DNA of 40,061 nucleotides from Tagaea sp. (GCA_023653245.1 JAMNXK010000003.1:1-40061); one strand, 5' to 3'. Shown: positions 1 to 9,011, counted from the first letter of the stretch. Numbers and translations are program-made. The notes: generated by a model not told the origin, from the sequence alone.

Positions 1-110
1 GGATCGAAGAACGAGCGCGGGGTCCACGGCTGGTCGTTCTTGATCATGGCGAGCATGCCCGCCACGTAATCGAGACTGAGATTTCGGAACGACCCGATAT
101 CGCTGATCAT
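1..110 (-). CDS. 5' end of an unrecognised gene (runs off the window)
   Basis: Thirty-six codons are visible, read on the minus strand from an ATG at 110. The protein starts MISDIGSFRNLSLDYVAGML and continues with a WTPRSFFD stretch. A good ribosome binding site (GGAG in GAAGGAGTGAG) lies just upstream of the ATG, which supports this start. The remainder is outside the window, so neither length nor domain can be judged, and I do not recognise the family. No signal peptide is evident in what is visible. Its promoter must lie in the gene-free stretch to the right. Confidence 0.55.
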   Translation of the reverse strand, partial: MISDIGSFRNLSLDYVAGMLAMIKNDQPWTPRSFFD

Positions 111-945
111 GATTCTCACTCCTTCGTCGCGAGGCGTTTCTCGCCCGGCAGTGACTTTATAGCACAAGGGCGGCCGGCAGGCAAAATTCGCCCCGAAAAC
201 GCGGGCCCCGCCCCCCGGCGAACCGTCGGGTTCGCGCGGGCATTGGCGGGGCCCTTTTCGTTTCGGGGGCGCGGCGGGGCCTTGTCGATCCCGCCGATCC
301 CGCCCGCCCGGGACTTCGAGACCCGGGCTTGGTCATGCCGATCCTCGTTCGCGCGCCACCCCTTTGCGGGACATTGCCCCTTGCGGGGACGGTTCGATCC
401 GGACGCGGCGCGTGTCGCCGAAGCGAGGCTTTCCGCGAGCCGATCGAACCGCCGATCGAACGACGTTCGGCGTCCGTCGCGGTCCCACGCCGTCGCGTCT
501 GCCGACGGGGCGAGCGGGACCGTCTCCTTCGCCGGTCCCGCCGGATCCGGCGGCGTGTCGGGCCATCCGGGCGACGGGGCGGCTGTTATGGACGGCCGAT
601 CACTGATCGGGTTCCGGAATTCTCCGCGATCGGAGGAACATCGCACGCGGGCACGCGCCAGCGGCATCGCGCCGACGCCAGGCCTCGCGTAGATGCCCGT
701 TTTCGGGCGTCGAATTCGGAACCGGCGAAAAGACCGGTCGTCAGTGCGCCTTCGGTGGAGTCATGTCTTTTTCGGACGCCTCCCCGTTAGACCCAAACCG
801 ACCCCGGAAGCGGGATCGAATCCCTTGCCCCTCATCGGCGGAGCGTCGCAAGGGACCCGCCGCACGGGCGGTCGCAAACCGCCGGCCAGGACCGCGATCG
901 GCGGCGATCCTCGACGCTCGGAGTATAGCGCAAACGCGCTTGGAC
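111..945. other. 835-bp stretch with no recognisable gene
   Basis: The open frames here, on both strands, encode Arg/Pro/Ala-rich protein with no recognisable domain and look like by-products of high GC. No tRNA, rRNA or repeat array is visible. The one clear structure is the long inverted repeat at 203-254. This stretch must contain the promoter of the minus-strand gene that starts at 110, and possibly a small RNA that I cannot identify. Confidence 0.5.
203..258. terminator. Long-stem inverted repeat followed by TTTT
   Basis: GGGCCCCGCC at 203-212 is perfectly repeated in inverted form at 245-254 and is followed by TTTT at 255-258. The arms extend as CGAAAA (194-199) and TTTTCG (255-260), with a 3-nt bulge on the left. 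The structure can therefore end transcripts in either direction. On the minus strand it lies about 90 nt upstream of the gene starting at 110, so it could be a leader attenuator of that gene rather than an end-of-operon terminator. No plus-strand gene ends just before it within the window. Confidence 0.4.
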
Positions 946-1230
946 ATGGAGTCCGAACCGCGCTTGTGGATAATCCGGCCGATGGCGCCGAACGACCCGC
1001 GCGTGACGCTCGCCGACCTTCTCGCCGCCGGTATCGACTTGGTGTGTCGCTGCCGGCGCTGCGGCCATGAGGGCGGCGTGCCCACCGGCTTGGTCGCCGC
1101 CAAGCTCGGCGCGGCGACGCCGGTCGCGCATGTGGCGGGGGCGGGTGCGCTCTACTGCCGCGCGTGCGGACGCAAAGACCTCGCGGTCCGGCCGGATTGG
1201 GGCCGCGACGCCCGAGCCGATCATGTATAA
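946..1230 (+). CDS. Small zinc-ribbon-like hypothetical protein
   Basis: About 94 residues from the ATG at 946; a shorter start at 982 (MAPNDPRVTLADLL...) is equally plausible because neither has a strong ribosome binding site. The part from about residue 13 on has natural composition and two metal-binding-type cysteine clusters: CRCRRCG and, some 30 residues later, CRACG. This spacing suggests a single zinc ribbon made from two CxxC knuckles. Function is unknown; nucleic-acid binding or a protein-protein adaptor would be typical of such folds but is only inference. The chemotaxis receptor gene starts 60 nt downstream on the same strand. Confidence 0.5.
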   Translation: MESEPRLWIIRPMAPNDPRVTLADLLAAGIDLVCRCRRCGHEGGVPTGLVAAKLGAATPVAHVAGAGALYCRACGRKDLAVRPDWGRDARADHV

Positions 1231-1290
1231 AGGCCGCGATCGCGCCGGCCGGGGGGACGGCGCGTAACGACCTTCGTCCGGAGTCCCTCC

Positions 1291-2781
1291 ATGCTGTCGA
1301 TCTTCGCCGGTTCCGCCGTTCGCGAGCGCCAAGACAAGCTCGCCGCCCTCGACAAATCCCAAGCCACGATCGAGTTCGCGCCCGACGGCACGATCCTGGA
1401 CGCCAACGCCAATTTCCTGGCGGCGCTGGGGTATGCGCGCGCGGAAATCGTCGGCAAGCATCACCGGATCTTCGTCGATCCGGCCGATGCCGCGGCACCC
1501 GCCTACAAGGCGTTCTGGGCCAAGCTCGCCGCCGGCGAGTTCGCGCAAGGCGAATATCGCCGCCGGCGCAAAGACGGCGCCGATATCTGGATCCAAGCGA
1601 GCTACAACCCGCTGATCGGGTCCGACGCCAAGGTCTACAAGGTCGTCAAATACGCGTCCGACGTGACCGCGCGCAAACTCCACGACGCCGATTTCGAAGG
1701 CCAGATCGCCGCCATCCGCCGCTCGCAAGCGGTGATCGAGTTCGACCTCGACGGCACGATCCGCGACGCCAACGACAATTTCCTGGCGGCGATGGGTTAT
1801 GCGCGCGCCGAAGTCGTCGGCAAACATCACTCGATGTTCGCCGAGCCCGGCGTGGCCGCATCGGCCGCGTATCGGGAGTTCTGGGCGTCGCTGGCGCGCG
1901 GCGAATTCAAGTCGGGCGAATTCAAGCGCGTGGGCAAAGGCGGGCGCGAGATCTGGATCCAGGCGTCCTACAATCCGATCCGCGACATGGCGGGAAAACC
2001 GTTCAAGGTCGTGAAATACGCCGCCGACACGACCGCCCAGACCAAGGCGCGGCTCGCGGCCGAGACGGCGCGCGGCGTCATCGCCGAGAATCTCGGCGCG
2101 GTCGATCGCGCCATCGAATCGGCCAACGCGGAATCGAGCGCCGCGGCGGCCGCCTCGCAGCAGACCTCGACCAACGTGCAGGCGGTGGCCGCGGGTGCCG
2201 AGGAGCTCGACGCCTCGGTGCGCGAGATCGCCCAAAGCATGGTCAAGTCGAAGAACGAGAGCGACGGCGCCTACGAACGCGTGATCGCCGCCGACCAGGC
2301 CACGCAGCGCCTGGCCAAAGCTGCCGAAGCGATGGGCGGGATCGTCGAGGCGATCCAGAACATCGCGGGCCAAATCAATCTGCTGGCCCTCAACGCCACG
2401 ATCGAATCGGCGCGCGCGGGCGACGCGGGCAAGGGCTTCGCCGTCGTCGCCGGCGAGGTCAAGAACCTCGCGCGCCAAGCCGCCGAAGCGACCGACAAGA
2501 TCTCGCGCGAAATCGACGGCATCCAGTCGATCAGCCGCGAAGTGGTCGCGGCGCTCGACGCGATCCGCAAGGCGCTGGAGACCGTCAAGGAATACGTCGC
2601 CAACACCGCGAGCGCGGTGGAGGAACAGAGCGCGGTCGCGCGCGAAATGTCGAGCAACATGCAGATGGCCTCGGGTGCCGTCGACAACATCGCCAAGAAT
2701 ATCGGGCGCATCGCCGAGGCGACCCAGGCCGCCGAAATCTCCGCCCGGCAAGTGCGCGACGCGGCGCGCGCGGTGGCGTGA
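1291..2781 (+). CDS. Soluble methyl-accepting chemotaxis protein with two PAS domains
   Basis: A 496-residue receptor-type protein without any membrane segment, so it should act in the cytoplasm. Residues about 18-130 and 140-252 are two PAS domains (each with a DANxNFLAAxGYARAE core and a YNPI/YNPL segment). From about 260 to the end is a coiled-coil MCP signalling domain; its hairpin tip is recognisable at about 364-377 (LLALNATIESARAG). Such proteins pass a signal, often redox or oxygen through a PAS-bound cofactor, to CheA/CheW. The two PAS copies are strikingly alike, indicating recent tandem duplication. I see no conserved heme-ligand signature, so the ligand is unknown. The tip is conserved enough to expect CheA coupling. 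No che genes are in the window. Confidence 0.92.
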   Translation: MLSIFAGSAVRERQDKLAALDKSQATIEFAPDGTILDANANFLAALGYARAEIVGKHHRIFVDPADAAAPAYKAFWAKLAAGEFAQGEYRRRRKDGADIWIQASYNPLIGSDAKVYKVVKYASDVTARKLHDADFEGQIAAIRRSQAVIEFDLDGTIRDANDNFLAAMGYARAEVVGKHHSMFAEPGVAASAAYREFWASLARGEFKSGEFKRVGKGGREIWIQASYNPIRDMAGKPFKVVKYAADTTAQTKARLAAETARGVIAENLGAVDRAIESANAESSAAAAASQQTSTNVQAVAAGAEELDASVREIAQSMVKSKNESDGAYERVIAADQATQRLAKAAEAMGGIVEAIQNIAGQINLLALNATIESARAGDAGKGFAVVAGEVKNLARQAAEATDKISREIDGIQSISREVVAALDAIRKALETVKEYVANTASAVEEQSAVAREMSSNMQMASGAVDNIAKNIGRIAEATQAAEISARQVRDAARAVA

Positions 2782-2784
2782 GGA

Positions 2785-3240
2785 CTACAATTCGCGGGTC
2801 ATGAACGTACTGTTGGGATCGGGCGCGTAGCCGTCGAACGGGCCGCATTCGACGAAACCGTGTTTGGCGTAGAGCGCGCGCGCCGGCGCGAAATACCCGA
2901 ACGAGCCGGTCTCCAAGCTCGCGCGCGCGAGCCCCATCGCTTTGGCTTGCGCCAGAACGTGGCGCAGGATCGCCGAACCCGCCCCTCGGCGCCGCGCCGC
3001 TTCGGCCACGTGCATGGACTTGATCTCGCCATGCGCGGCGTCCAGACGCTTGAGCGCGGCCGTGCCGAGCGGCGCTTCCGCGTCCCAGATCGTCCAGAAG
3101 CGGATGGAGGGATGCTTCAGCCCCGACAAATCGAGCGCGTGCGAACTGCCCGCGGGCGTCACGTCGCGCGCGCGCGTCACGTGGATGGTCAGCAGCGCGA
3201 CCACCCGCGCGTCGTCCAGCCCGCCTTCTTCGATGCGCAT
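2785..3240 (-). CDS. GNAT-family N-acetyltransferase
   Basis: 151 residues from an ATG at 3240, preceded by a purine-rich GGAGGGCGAAGG. The protein has the acetyl-CoA-binding motif A of the GNAT fold (VAEAARRRGAGSAIL, with R-R-x-G-x-G-type spacing) and the later segment SFGYFAPARALYAKHGFVEC, typical of small-molecule or peptide acetyltransferases of this class. Substrate unknown. It lies 62 nt downstream of the HxlR-type regulator on the same strand and may be co-transcribed with it. It is convergent with the chemotaxis receptor gene; the two stop codons are only 3 nt apart. Confidence 0.88.
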   Translation of the reverse strand: MRIEEGGLDDARVVALLTIHVTRARDVTPAGSSHALDLSGLKHPSIRFWTIWDAEAPLGTAALKRLDAAHGEIKSMHVAEAARRRGAGSAILRHVLAQAKAMGLARASLETGSFGYFAPARALYAKHGFVECGPFDGYAPDPNSTFMTREL

Positions 3241-3302
3241 CCTTCGCCCTCCGCCCGAATCGGCGCCGGCTGGAAGACGCGCGCCAGGGACACCGACTTG
3301 CG

Positions 3303-3665
3303 TCACTTCGACGCGGCCCGCTCCGGCTTGGCCGCTCGTTCGTCGAACCCGGCGTTCGCATCTCCGATTTCGAACAAATGCGTCTCCGCCCATTTCTTGA
3401 GCGCGACGAGGATCGGCAGCAGCCTCCGGCCCGAGCGCAGCAGAGCGTACTCGACGCGCAACGGGCGCTCGTCCACGACCTTGCGATGGACGAGCCCATC
3501 GCGCTCCAATTGCCGCAAGGTCCGCGTCAGCATCTTCTGGGACACGCCGTCGAGCCGCCGCTTGAGCGCGTTGAAACGCAGCGGCCCCGCCGCCAAGGCC
3601 ACAAGCGCCAGCGCCGACCATTTCTCGGCCACGCGCGCGAACGCATCCGGCTTGATCAAAGTCAC
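3303..3665 (-). CDS. HxlR-family winged-helix transcriptional regulator
   Basis: About 120 residues. The family core is clear: AEKWSALALVALAAGPLRFN followed by LKRRLDGVSQKMLTRTLRQL and ERDGLVHRKVV, which form the winged helix. No ATG sits at the expected N-terminus. GTG at 3665 or TTG at 3659 are the candidate starts; the AGAGGTGA just before the TTG would suit it as a ribosome binding site. HxlR proteins often sense electrophiles or disulfide stress via an N-terminal cysteine. None is seen in the equivalent N-terminal part here, so the signal is unknown. It is divergent from an oxidoreductase/hydrolase pair, its probable target. Confidence 0.85.
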   Translation of the reverse strand: MTLIKPDAFARVAEKWSALALVALAAGPLRFNALKRRLDGVSQKMLTRTLRQLERDGLVHRKVVDERPLRVEYALLRSGRRLLPILVALKKWAETHLFEIGDANAGFDERAAKPERAASK

Positions 3666-3670
3666 CTCTG

Positions 3671-3694
3671 GGTACCTAGTTGAAATCGGATACC
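3671..3694. promoter_or_regulatory. Candidate operator between the HxlR gene and the oxidoreductase
   Basis: GGTACC (3671-3676) and GGATACC (3688-3694) form an imperfect inverted repeat (GGTA...TACC). It sits between the divergent regulator and oxidoreductase genes, close to the regulator's start codon. HxlR dimers bind such spaced dyads next to their own promoter. The assignment rests on position and symmetry only. Confidence 0.35.
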
Positions 3695-3735
3695 GGGAGC
3701 GATCATAGTGCCGGCGAAACGAGGGAGGCAAGCGG

Positions 3736-4353
3736 ATGCGAATTGCGATCGCCGGCGCGGGAAACGTCGGAACCAAACTGGGGATGCTGGCGCGGCAAGC
3801 GGGTCACGACGTCATTTACGGCGTGCGTACCGCCAAGGGACCCGAAGAGTTCCCGGCGGCGGAACTGTCCGCGGCGATCGCGGACGCCGATCTTGTCGTG
3901 CTCGCGGTTCCATTCACGGCTTGCGCGGAGATGCTGCCGCCGGTCGCCACCGGTCTCGCCGGGAAAATCGTCGTCGATGCGACAAATCCACTGCAGGCCG
4001 ACTGGTCGCCGCTTGCGCTCGGCGAAGGGAATTCCGGCGCCCAGACGATCGCCGCACTGCTGCCGCGCGCGCGCGTGGTCAAAGCGTTCAACACGGTGTT
4101 CGCGGACATCATGACGCGCGAAGGATTGGATCGCGCGGGCCGCCGGGTCACCGCCTTCGTCGCGGGCGACGACGAGACGGCGTGCGCGACGGTGGCCGCG
4201 TTCGCCGCCAGTCTGGGGTTGGCGCCGGCGATCGTCGGGCCACTGCCCCTCGCCCGCTATCTCGAAGGCATCGCGCATCTCAATATCGCCATCGCCATCG
4301 GCCGATCCGGCGGCACGAACGCGGCGTTCATCTTCGATCAGCGCAAATCCTAG
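3736..4353 (+). CDS. NAD(P)-binding oxidoreductase (F420-oxidoreductase / NpdG-like fold)
   Basis: 205 residues. It begins with a Rossmann nucleotide-binding loop (GAGNVGTKLG at about residues 7-16), continues with the ADLVVLAVPF segment, VVDATNPL and a VVKAFNTV motif. This is the pattern of the NADP oxidoreductase, coenzyme F420-dependent family (PF03807) found in many bacteria that lack F420, where the true substrate is unknown. GGGAGG precedes the ATG. It is followed 4 nt later by an alpha/beta hydrolase, so the two form an operon divergent from the HxlR regulator. Confidence 0.85.
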   Translation: MRIAIAGAGNVGTKLGMLARQAGHDVIYGVRTAKGPEEFPAAELSAAIADADLVVLAVPFTACAEMLPPVATGLAGKIVVDATNPLQADWSPLALGEGNSGAQTIAALLPRARVVKAFNTVFADIMTREGLDRAGRRVTAFVAGDDETACATVAAFAASLGLAPAIVGPLPLARYLEGIAHLNIAIAIGRSGGTNAAFIFDQRKS

Positions 4354-4357
4354 CGGC

Positions 4358-5236
4358 ATGGGCGTCGAGCGCGTCGCGTTCGAGGTGGAGGGCGAGCGCA
4401 TCGCCGCCGACCTCCATCTTCCCGGCGGCCCGGGGCCGCATCCGGCAGTCGTCGTCGCCGGGCCGATGACTAGCGTTAAGGAACAGGTCACCGGCGTTTA
4501 CGCCGCCGCGTTGGCGCGCCGTGGCCTTGCCGCACTTTCCCTGGACCATCGCGGCTTCGGGCAGAGCGGCGGCGCACCGCGACAACTCGAGGACTGGCGG
4601 CGCAAGGTGGCGGATCTGCGCGCGGGCTTGGACATGCTGGCGGCACGCGGCGGACTGGACCCCTTGCGTTTGGGCGCCGCGGCGATCTGTCTGGGGTGCG
4701 GCTACGCCGCCCATGCCGCGGCCGGGAACGCGCGCGTCAAAGCGCTGGGGCTGGTCGCGGGCTATTTTCGCGATCCGGCCGCCCTACGCGCGAAGGACCC
4801 GGCGGCTTTCGACGTCCTGATCGCCCAAGGCGAAGAGGCACGGCGCCGCTACGAGACGACGGGGATCGTCGAGACCATCCCGGCGGCCGCCGCCGAAGGC
4901 GACGCGGCGATGCGGACGAGCGACACGGTCGACTACTACACGAGCCGCGCGGCGCATCCGAACTACGTCAATCGTTTCGCCGTCATGTCGCGCGAGCATT
5001 TCCTGCCCTTCGACGCGCAAGCCGCCGCCGCGCGCCTGACCCAGCCGGTCGTCATGGTGCATTCGCGAAACGCGCTGTCGCCGCATTGGGCGGAAGCGTT
5101 CTTCGCGAAACTGCCGGGGGAGAAATCCCTCGAATGGATCGATTCGCAAGGCCAGACCGACATCTACGATTCGCCCGCGATCGTGGAGCGCGCCACGGAC
5201 ATCCTGGCGCGGGGTCTCTTGCGAAGCTTAGGATGA
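4358..5236 (+). CDS. Alpha/beta hydrolase with Cys-type nucleophile elbow (YcjY-like)
   Basis: 292 residues. The fold is recognisable from VVVAGPMTSVKEQV, LSLDHRGFGQSGG and the nucleophile-elbow region AAICLGCGYAAHAA. The elbow carries cysteines where most family members have GxSxG. The usual His near the C-terminus (G-x-x-H-x-D-x-Y-D pattern) reads GQTDIYD, with Gln at the His position; I recall this as common in this subfamily but cannot verify it. The reaction is unknown and it may not be a classical esterase. The start lies 4 nt after the oxidoreductase stop without its own clear ribosome binding site, suggesting translational coupling. Confidence 0.85.
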   Translation: MGVERVAFEVEGERIAADLHLPGGPGPHPAVVVAGPMTSVKEQVTGVYAAALARRGLAALSLDHRGFGQSGGAPRQLEDWRRKVADLRAGLDMLAARGGLDPLRLGAAAICLGCGYAAHAAAGNARVKALGLVAGYFRDPAALRAKDPAAFDVLIAQGEEARRRYETTGIVETIPAAAAEGDAAMRTSDTVDYYTSRAAHPNYVNRFAVMSREHFLPFDAQAAAARLTQPVVMVHSRNALSPHWAEAFFAKLPGEKSLEWIDSQGQTDIYDSPAIVERATDILARGLLRSLG

Positions 5237-5260
5237 CTCGACTTGCGCAGGGCCGGGCGA

Positions 5261-6283
5261 TCAATAGATCAGATCGTCCGCACCGCCCGCACCGCCCTTC
5301 GACAGGACGATCTCGTCCTTGGCGGCGAGTTCCTTGGCGGTGTTGACCATCGCGGTCTGCGCTTCGGCCACGTCCTTGCCGCGCACGGGGCCGAGCGCTT
5401 CGATCTCCTCGCGCAGCATCTTGCCCGCGCGCTCGGACATGTTGGAGAAGAACAGATCGCGCAGCGTCTCGTTCGCGCCCTTGAGCGCGATGGCGAGCTT
5501 GGACTTGTCGACCGCGCGCAGCAGCGTCTGCACGCCGCCGGGATCGAGCCGGCCCAAATCCTCGAACTTGAACATCAGCGCCTTGATCTTCTCCGCCGAT
5601 TCGCGGTTGCGCTCCTCCAGCGCCGTGGTGAAGCGCGCCTCGGTCTGCCGCTCCAGCGAATTGAAGATCTCGGCCATCAGCTCGTGATTGTCCTTGCGGC
5701 TGGTCTTGGACAGGTTGGTCATGAACTCGTTGCGCAGCACGCGCTCGACGTCGTCGAGCACTTCCTTCTGGACGGTCTCCATGCGCAGCATGCGCATGAT
5801 GACCTCCATCGCGAAGGCTTCGGGCAGCGTGCCGAGCACGCGCGAGGATTGGTCGGAGCGGATCTTCGACAGGATCACCGCGACGGTCTGCGGGTATTCG
5901 TTCTTGAGGTAATGGGCGAGCACGCTCTCGCCGACATTGGCGAGCTTGTCCCACATCGTGCGGCCGGCGGGGCCGCGGATGTCGTCCATGATCCCCGCCA
6001 TGCGGTTTTTGTCGAGGATCTTGCCGAGCAGACGCTCGGTGGAATCGAACGAGCCGATCAGCGCGCCGGTCGAGGAAATGCGGTCGGCGAATTCGACGAT
6101 CAGCCGCTCGATGATCGACGAATTGACGTTGCCCAGACCGGCCATCGACTGGGAGATCTCCTTGATCTCCTCGTCGGTCATCAGCGCGAACAGCTTGGAG
6201 GCGACGTCCTCGCCCAGCGACAGCAGCAGGATCGAGGCTTTTTCCTTGCCGGTGAGCGACTGGAAATCGTCGCGAATACGCAT
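5261..6283 (-). CDS. fliG: Flagellar motor switch protein FliG
   Basis: 340 residues, the usual length. FliG joins the MS ring (FliF) to FliM and provides the charged torque surface that meets the MotA stator. The N-terminal domain ([36 protein letters not shown]) binds FliF. The middle domain has [14 protein letters not shown] in place of the usual EHPQT motif. The C-terminal domain shows [20 protein letters not shown] with its charged residues intact. The ATG at 6283 is preceded by GGAG. It stands alone here, without fliF, fliH or fliN beside it, which is unusual because fliG normally sits in a flagellar operon. Confidence 0.97.
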   Translation of the reverse strand: MRIRDDFQSLTGKEKASILLLSLGEDVASKLFALMTDEEIKEISQSMAGLGNVNSSIIERLIVEFADRISSTGALIGSFDSTERLLGKILDKNRMAGIMDDIRGPAGRTMWDKLANVGESVLAHYLKNEYPQTVAVILSKIRSDQSSRVLGTLPEAFAMEVIMRMLRMETVQKEVLDDVERVLRNEFMTNLSKTSRKDNHELMAEIFNSLERQTEARFTTALEERNRESAEKIKALMFKFEDLGRLDPGGVQTLLRAVDKSKLAIALKGANETLRDLFFSNMSERAGKMLREEIEALGPVRGKDVAEAQTAMVNTAKELAAKDEIVLSKGGAGGADDLIY

Positions 6284-6453
6284 GGGCGTTCTCCGGTCGG
6301 CGCCGATACGCCGGCGCGACAAGCCGCGCCACCGGAGGGCGATTCGCATCCTAACAGACGCCGCAGGATTTGCCGAGTGCGGGCACCCGGCTTCCGCCCC
6401 TTGTCCGGGCGCGCGCGCACGGCTATGCCGGAGGGAAACAGGGAGGCGGCCAC

Positions 6454-7788
6454 ATGCTCGACCAATCCGGCGGCAAGAAGACGTTCCGAATCGCCGCGAT
6501 GCTCGCACTCGCGTTGGCCGCATTTTGGCCCGAGGCGGCGCGCGCCTTCGAACCCGCGCCCTGCCCGCAAGACCTGCCGTCCGGCGTCGAATGCTTCCGG
6601 GCGCGCGACGCGAACGGCGCGCATTTGCTGGCGGCACGCCCGGCGAACGGCCATGGCGGCTTGATCGTGCACACCTTCGGCGGCCCGCGCCTCGGGCCCG
6701 TGAGTGCCACGACCACCGACGAAGACATCAGGCGCTTTTCGGAATTCCTCGCCGAAGGCTGGGCGTGGATTTCCTCGTCGCGCCGCCGGGGCGGGTTCGG
6801 CGTCCAGATGGGGGTCGACGACACCGAAGCCGCGCGCCAGGCCTATGTCGCGCGCTTCGGCCGACCGAATTTCACCATCGCGCACGGTCAGTCCTGGGGG
6901 GCGGCCGTGACCGCCGCTTTGATCGAACGGCGCAACGCGCCGGGTGCCGACGGCCGACGCCCGTACGACGCGGCGTTCCTGTCGGCGGGCGTGCTGGCCG
7001 GCGGCACGCGCGCCTACGACATGCGCGTCGATCTGCGCCTGGCGTTCCAGGCGATTTGCGGCACGCATCCGGCCAAGGACGAGCCGCCATATCTCGTCAC
7101 GCTCGGCCTCGCACCGGGGGCGACGATGGCGCGCGCCGAGCTCGACCGGCGCGTGCGCGAGTGCACGGGCATCGGCGCGCCGTCGCGCACGCCCGAACAG
7201 GCGCGCGCCGCCGCCGATCTCGCCGCCGCCAGCCGGATTCCCGAGACCGCGATCCTCGGCCACATGGCCTGGGCGACCAACGTGTTCCGCAACATCGCCG
7301 ATCACGTGACGGGCGGGGCCAGCGCCTTCGGCAACGCGAACGTGCGCTACACGGGCACGTCGGACGACGCGGGGCTCAACGCGCGCATCGCCCGCGTGAC
7401 GCCCGACGCGGCCGCGCGCGCCGCCCTAGCGGCGGATGCCGATCTCACGGGCCGCGTCGAAATCCCGGTGCTGACGATCCACGCCATCCGCGACGAGACC
7501 GCCTTCGTCGCGCACCAAAACGCCTATGCGCGCACGCTCGCGAACGCGGGCAACGGCGCGCGGCTCGCGCAATTCTTCGTCGACGAATCCGCGCATTCGA
7601 AAATGGCGAGCCCGCTGTATCCGGCGGCGATCGCGCTGCTCGCGCAATGGGCGCGCGGTGGGGCCAAGCCGTCAGCGGCGGATTTCGCCGCGGCGTGCGA
7701 GCAACTGCGCGCCAAATTCCCCGGCGAGTGCCGCGTGGCGCGCGACTTCGTGCCGCCCGCCTGGGAGGCGAGCGTCAATTCACGCTGA
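6454..7788 (+). CDS. Secreted alpha/beta-hydrolase-like protein
   Basis: 444 residues from the ATG at 6454 (GGGAGG upstream). It starts with a Sec signal peptide: KKTFR, a hydrophobic [12 protein letters not shown] stretch and an ARA-type cleavage site near residue 30. The mature part looks like a serine hydrolase: [14 protein letters not shown] gives a GxSxG elbow, and the late segment VDESAHSKM could supply the catalytic His. The extracytoplasmic substrate is unknown. At least five cysteines are present (for example CPQD, VECF, AICGTH, RECTG, GECR), suggesting disulfides. It precedes the NTF2-like gene on the same strand by 95 nt. Confidence 0.75.
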   Translation: MLDQSGGKKTFRIAAMLALALAAFWPEAARAFEPAPCPQDLPSGVECFRARDANGAHLLAARPANGHGGLIVHTFGGPRLGPVSATTTDEDIRRFSEFLAEGWAWISSSRRRGGFGVQMGVDDTEAARQAYVARFGRPNFTIAHGQSWGAAVTAALIERRNAPGADGRRPYDAAFLSAGVLAGGTRAYDMRVDLRLAFQAICGTHPAKDEPPYLVTLGLAPGATMARAELDRRVRECTGIGAPSRTPEQARAAADLAAASRIPETAILGHMAWATNVFRNIADHVTGGASAFGNANVRYTGTSDDAGLNARIARVTPDAAARAALAADADLTGRVEIPVLTIHAIRDETAFVAHQNAYARTLANAGNGARLAQFFVDESAHSKMASPLYPAAIALLAQWARGGAKPSAADFAAACEQLRAKFPGECRVARDFVPPAWEASVNSR

Positions 7789-7883
7789 CGCATGAGCCGC
7801 GTTTGCGCGTCGGATGAGGGGTTCGAGCTTGTCCGTCCGCGCGGCCGCGCGTATGCCTCGCCGTCTCGACGAAAGGAAAAACC

Positions 7884-8327
7884 ATGCACGACGATCCGCT
7901 GCCCGAATTGCGCGCGCTGAACGCCAAGTTCATCCACAACTACGTCACCAACGACGTGCCCTCGCACGATTCGATTCTCCATGCGCGCTTCGAATACGTG
8001 TCGCCGAGCGGCAAGCGCGTCGCCCGCGCGCCCTATCTGGTCAACTGGGCGACGGGCTTCGACCCCGACCGGGTGATCTATTGGGACACGCGCGCCGAGC
8101 GCATCGCCGTGTTCGGCGATACGGCGCTGGTGGCCGCGACGAACAAATGGACGGAGTTCGCGGGCGGCAAGGAAACCACCGGCATGACCTGCTACACCGA
8201 TACGTATATCCGCGAGAACGGCAAATGGCTGTGCGCGCTCGCCCAGCTCACGCATGTCGCCCCCGAATTCTGGCCCGGCGACGACACCATCGTGAACAAA
8301 TACGTGCGCGGGAAGAAGGTGGGGTGA
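7884..8327 (+). CDS. NTF2-like / SnoaL-type fold protein
   Basis: 147 residues with the cone-shaped NTF2-like pattern: an N-terminal helix LRALNAKFIHNYVTNDVPSH, then FEYVSPSGKRV, IAVFGDTALVAATNKW and a terminal sheet with TDTYIRENGKWLCALAQLTH. The family includes isomerases, dehydratases and non-catalytic ligand binders, so no reaction is assigned. The ribosome binding site AAAGGAAAA lies 5-6 nt before the ATG. It could be co-transcribed with the upstream secreted hydrolase. Confidence 0.82.
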   Translation: MHDDPLPELRALNAKFIHNYVTNDVPSHDSILHARFEYVSPSGKRVARAPYLVNWATGFDPDRVIYWDTRAERIAVFGDTALVAATNKWTEFAGGKETTGMTCYTDTYIRENGKWLCALAQLTHVAPEFWPGDDTIVNKYVRGKKVG

Positions 8328-8394
8328 GACGCGCCACACTTCCCGAGTCGCCGAGAAAAACGACCGCTTTCGATCTCGACGGCGCGAGGCGCGA

Positions 8395-8925
8395 CTAGGC
8401 GGGGACGTAGGTCAATTTGATTGCGTTCCCGTCGATCTGTTCGCAGGCAACGAAACGGAGCGGCGGTCGAGGCCCGGCGAAAAATGGTTTGCCGTGGCCG
8501 AGCACGACCGGGTGAAGGTAGATTCGATACTCGTCTATCATACCAAGTTCGGAGAGGCTTCGCGCCAAGTCCGGGCCGGCGACTTCGATCTCCCCGGCGC
8601 GCTCGGTCTTCAATTTGCGGATCGCGCGCTCGAGGTCGCCTTCGACGAGCATAGCGTTTGGGCCGACCGAGGTCAGGGTCCGCGAGACGACCCATTTCGT
8701 CTGGCGTCGCCACGCCGCCGCAAATGCATGTCGGTCCGTGTCCCATTCGGGACGATCTTCGTCCCAATAGCGCATGGTCTCGTACATTCGGCGACCGTAT
8801 ACGCTGCCCACTTGTGTCCGAGCTTCCGCGATGAAGTGTCGGAATAGCGTAGGGCTCGGCGCGGATCCCGTGAGGTCGACGTAGCCGTCCAGCGACTGAT
8901 TCATCCCGAACACTAACTTCGCCAT
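8395..8925 (-). CDS. DHFR-like (RibD C-terminal domain) reductase family protein
   Basis: 176 residues. It opens with AKLVFGMNQSLDGYVDLTGS, has VYGRRMYETMRYW, WVVSRTL, EIEVAGPDLARSLSELGMID and EYRIYLHPVVLGHGKPFF: the standard order of the bacterial dihydrofolate-reductase-like/RibD_C family (PF01872). These proteins bind NADPH, but their substrate is usually unknown. It ends 67 nt after the NTF2-like gene (convergent) and its 5' side faces the tRNA-Arg remnant, so it lies at the left border of the island. Confidence 0.88.
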   Translation of the reverse strand: MAKLVFGMNQSLDGYVDLTGSAPSPTLFRHFIAEARTQVGSVYGRRMYETMRYWDEDRPEWDTDRHAFAAAWRRQTKWVVSRTLTSVGPNAMLVEGDLERAIRKLKTERAGEIEVAGPDLARSLSELGMIDEYRIYLHPVVLGHGKPFFAGPRPPLRFVACEQIDGNAIKLTYVPA

Positions 8926-9011
8926 GCCTGCACCCGGTTTTCGCCGCGAACTCCCAACTCACCTGCGGGCAGCTTCGGCGCGTCAAACAACCGATAAGCT
9001 TTTGAAAAAAA

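Noticed and set aside
832..2751. A 639-codon open frame opposite the chemotaxis receptor, with internally repeated protein segments
   Set aside because: It is the antisense image of the receptor; its repeats mirror the duplicated PAS domains and its sequence is Arg/Gly/Asp-rich without a known fold.
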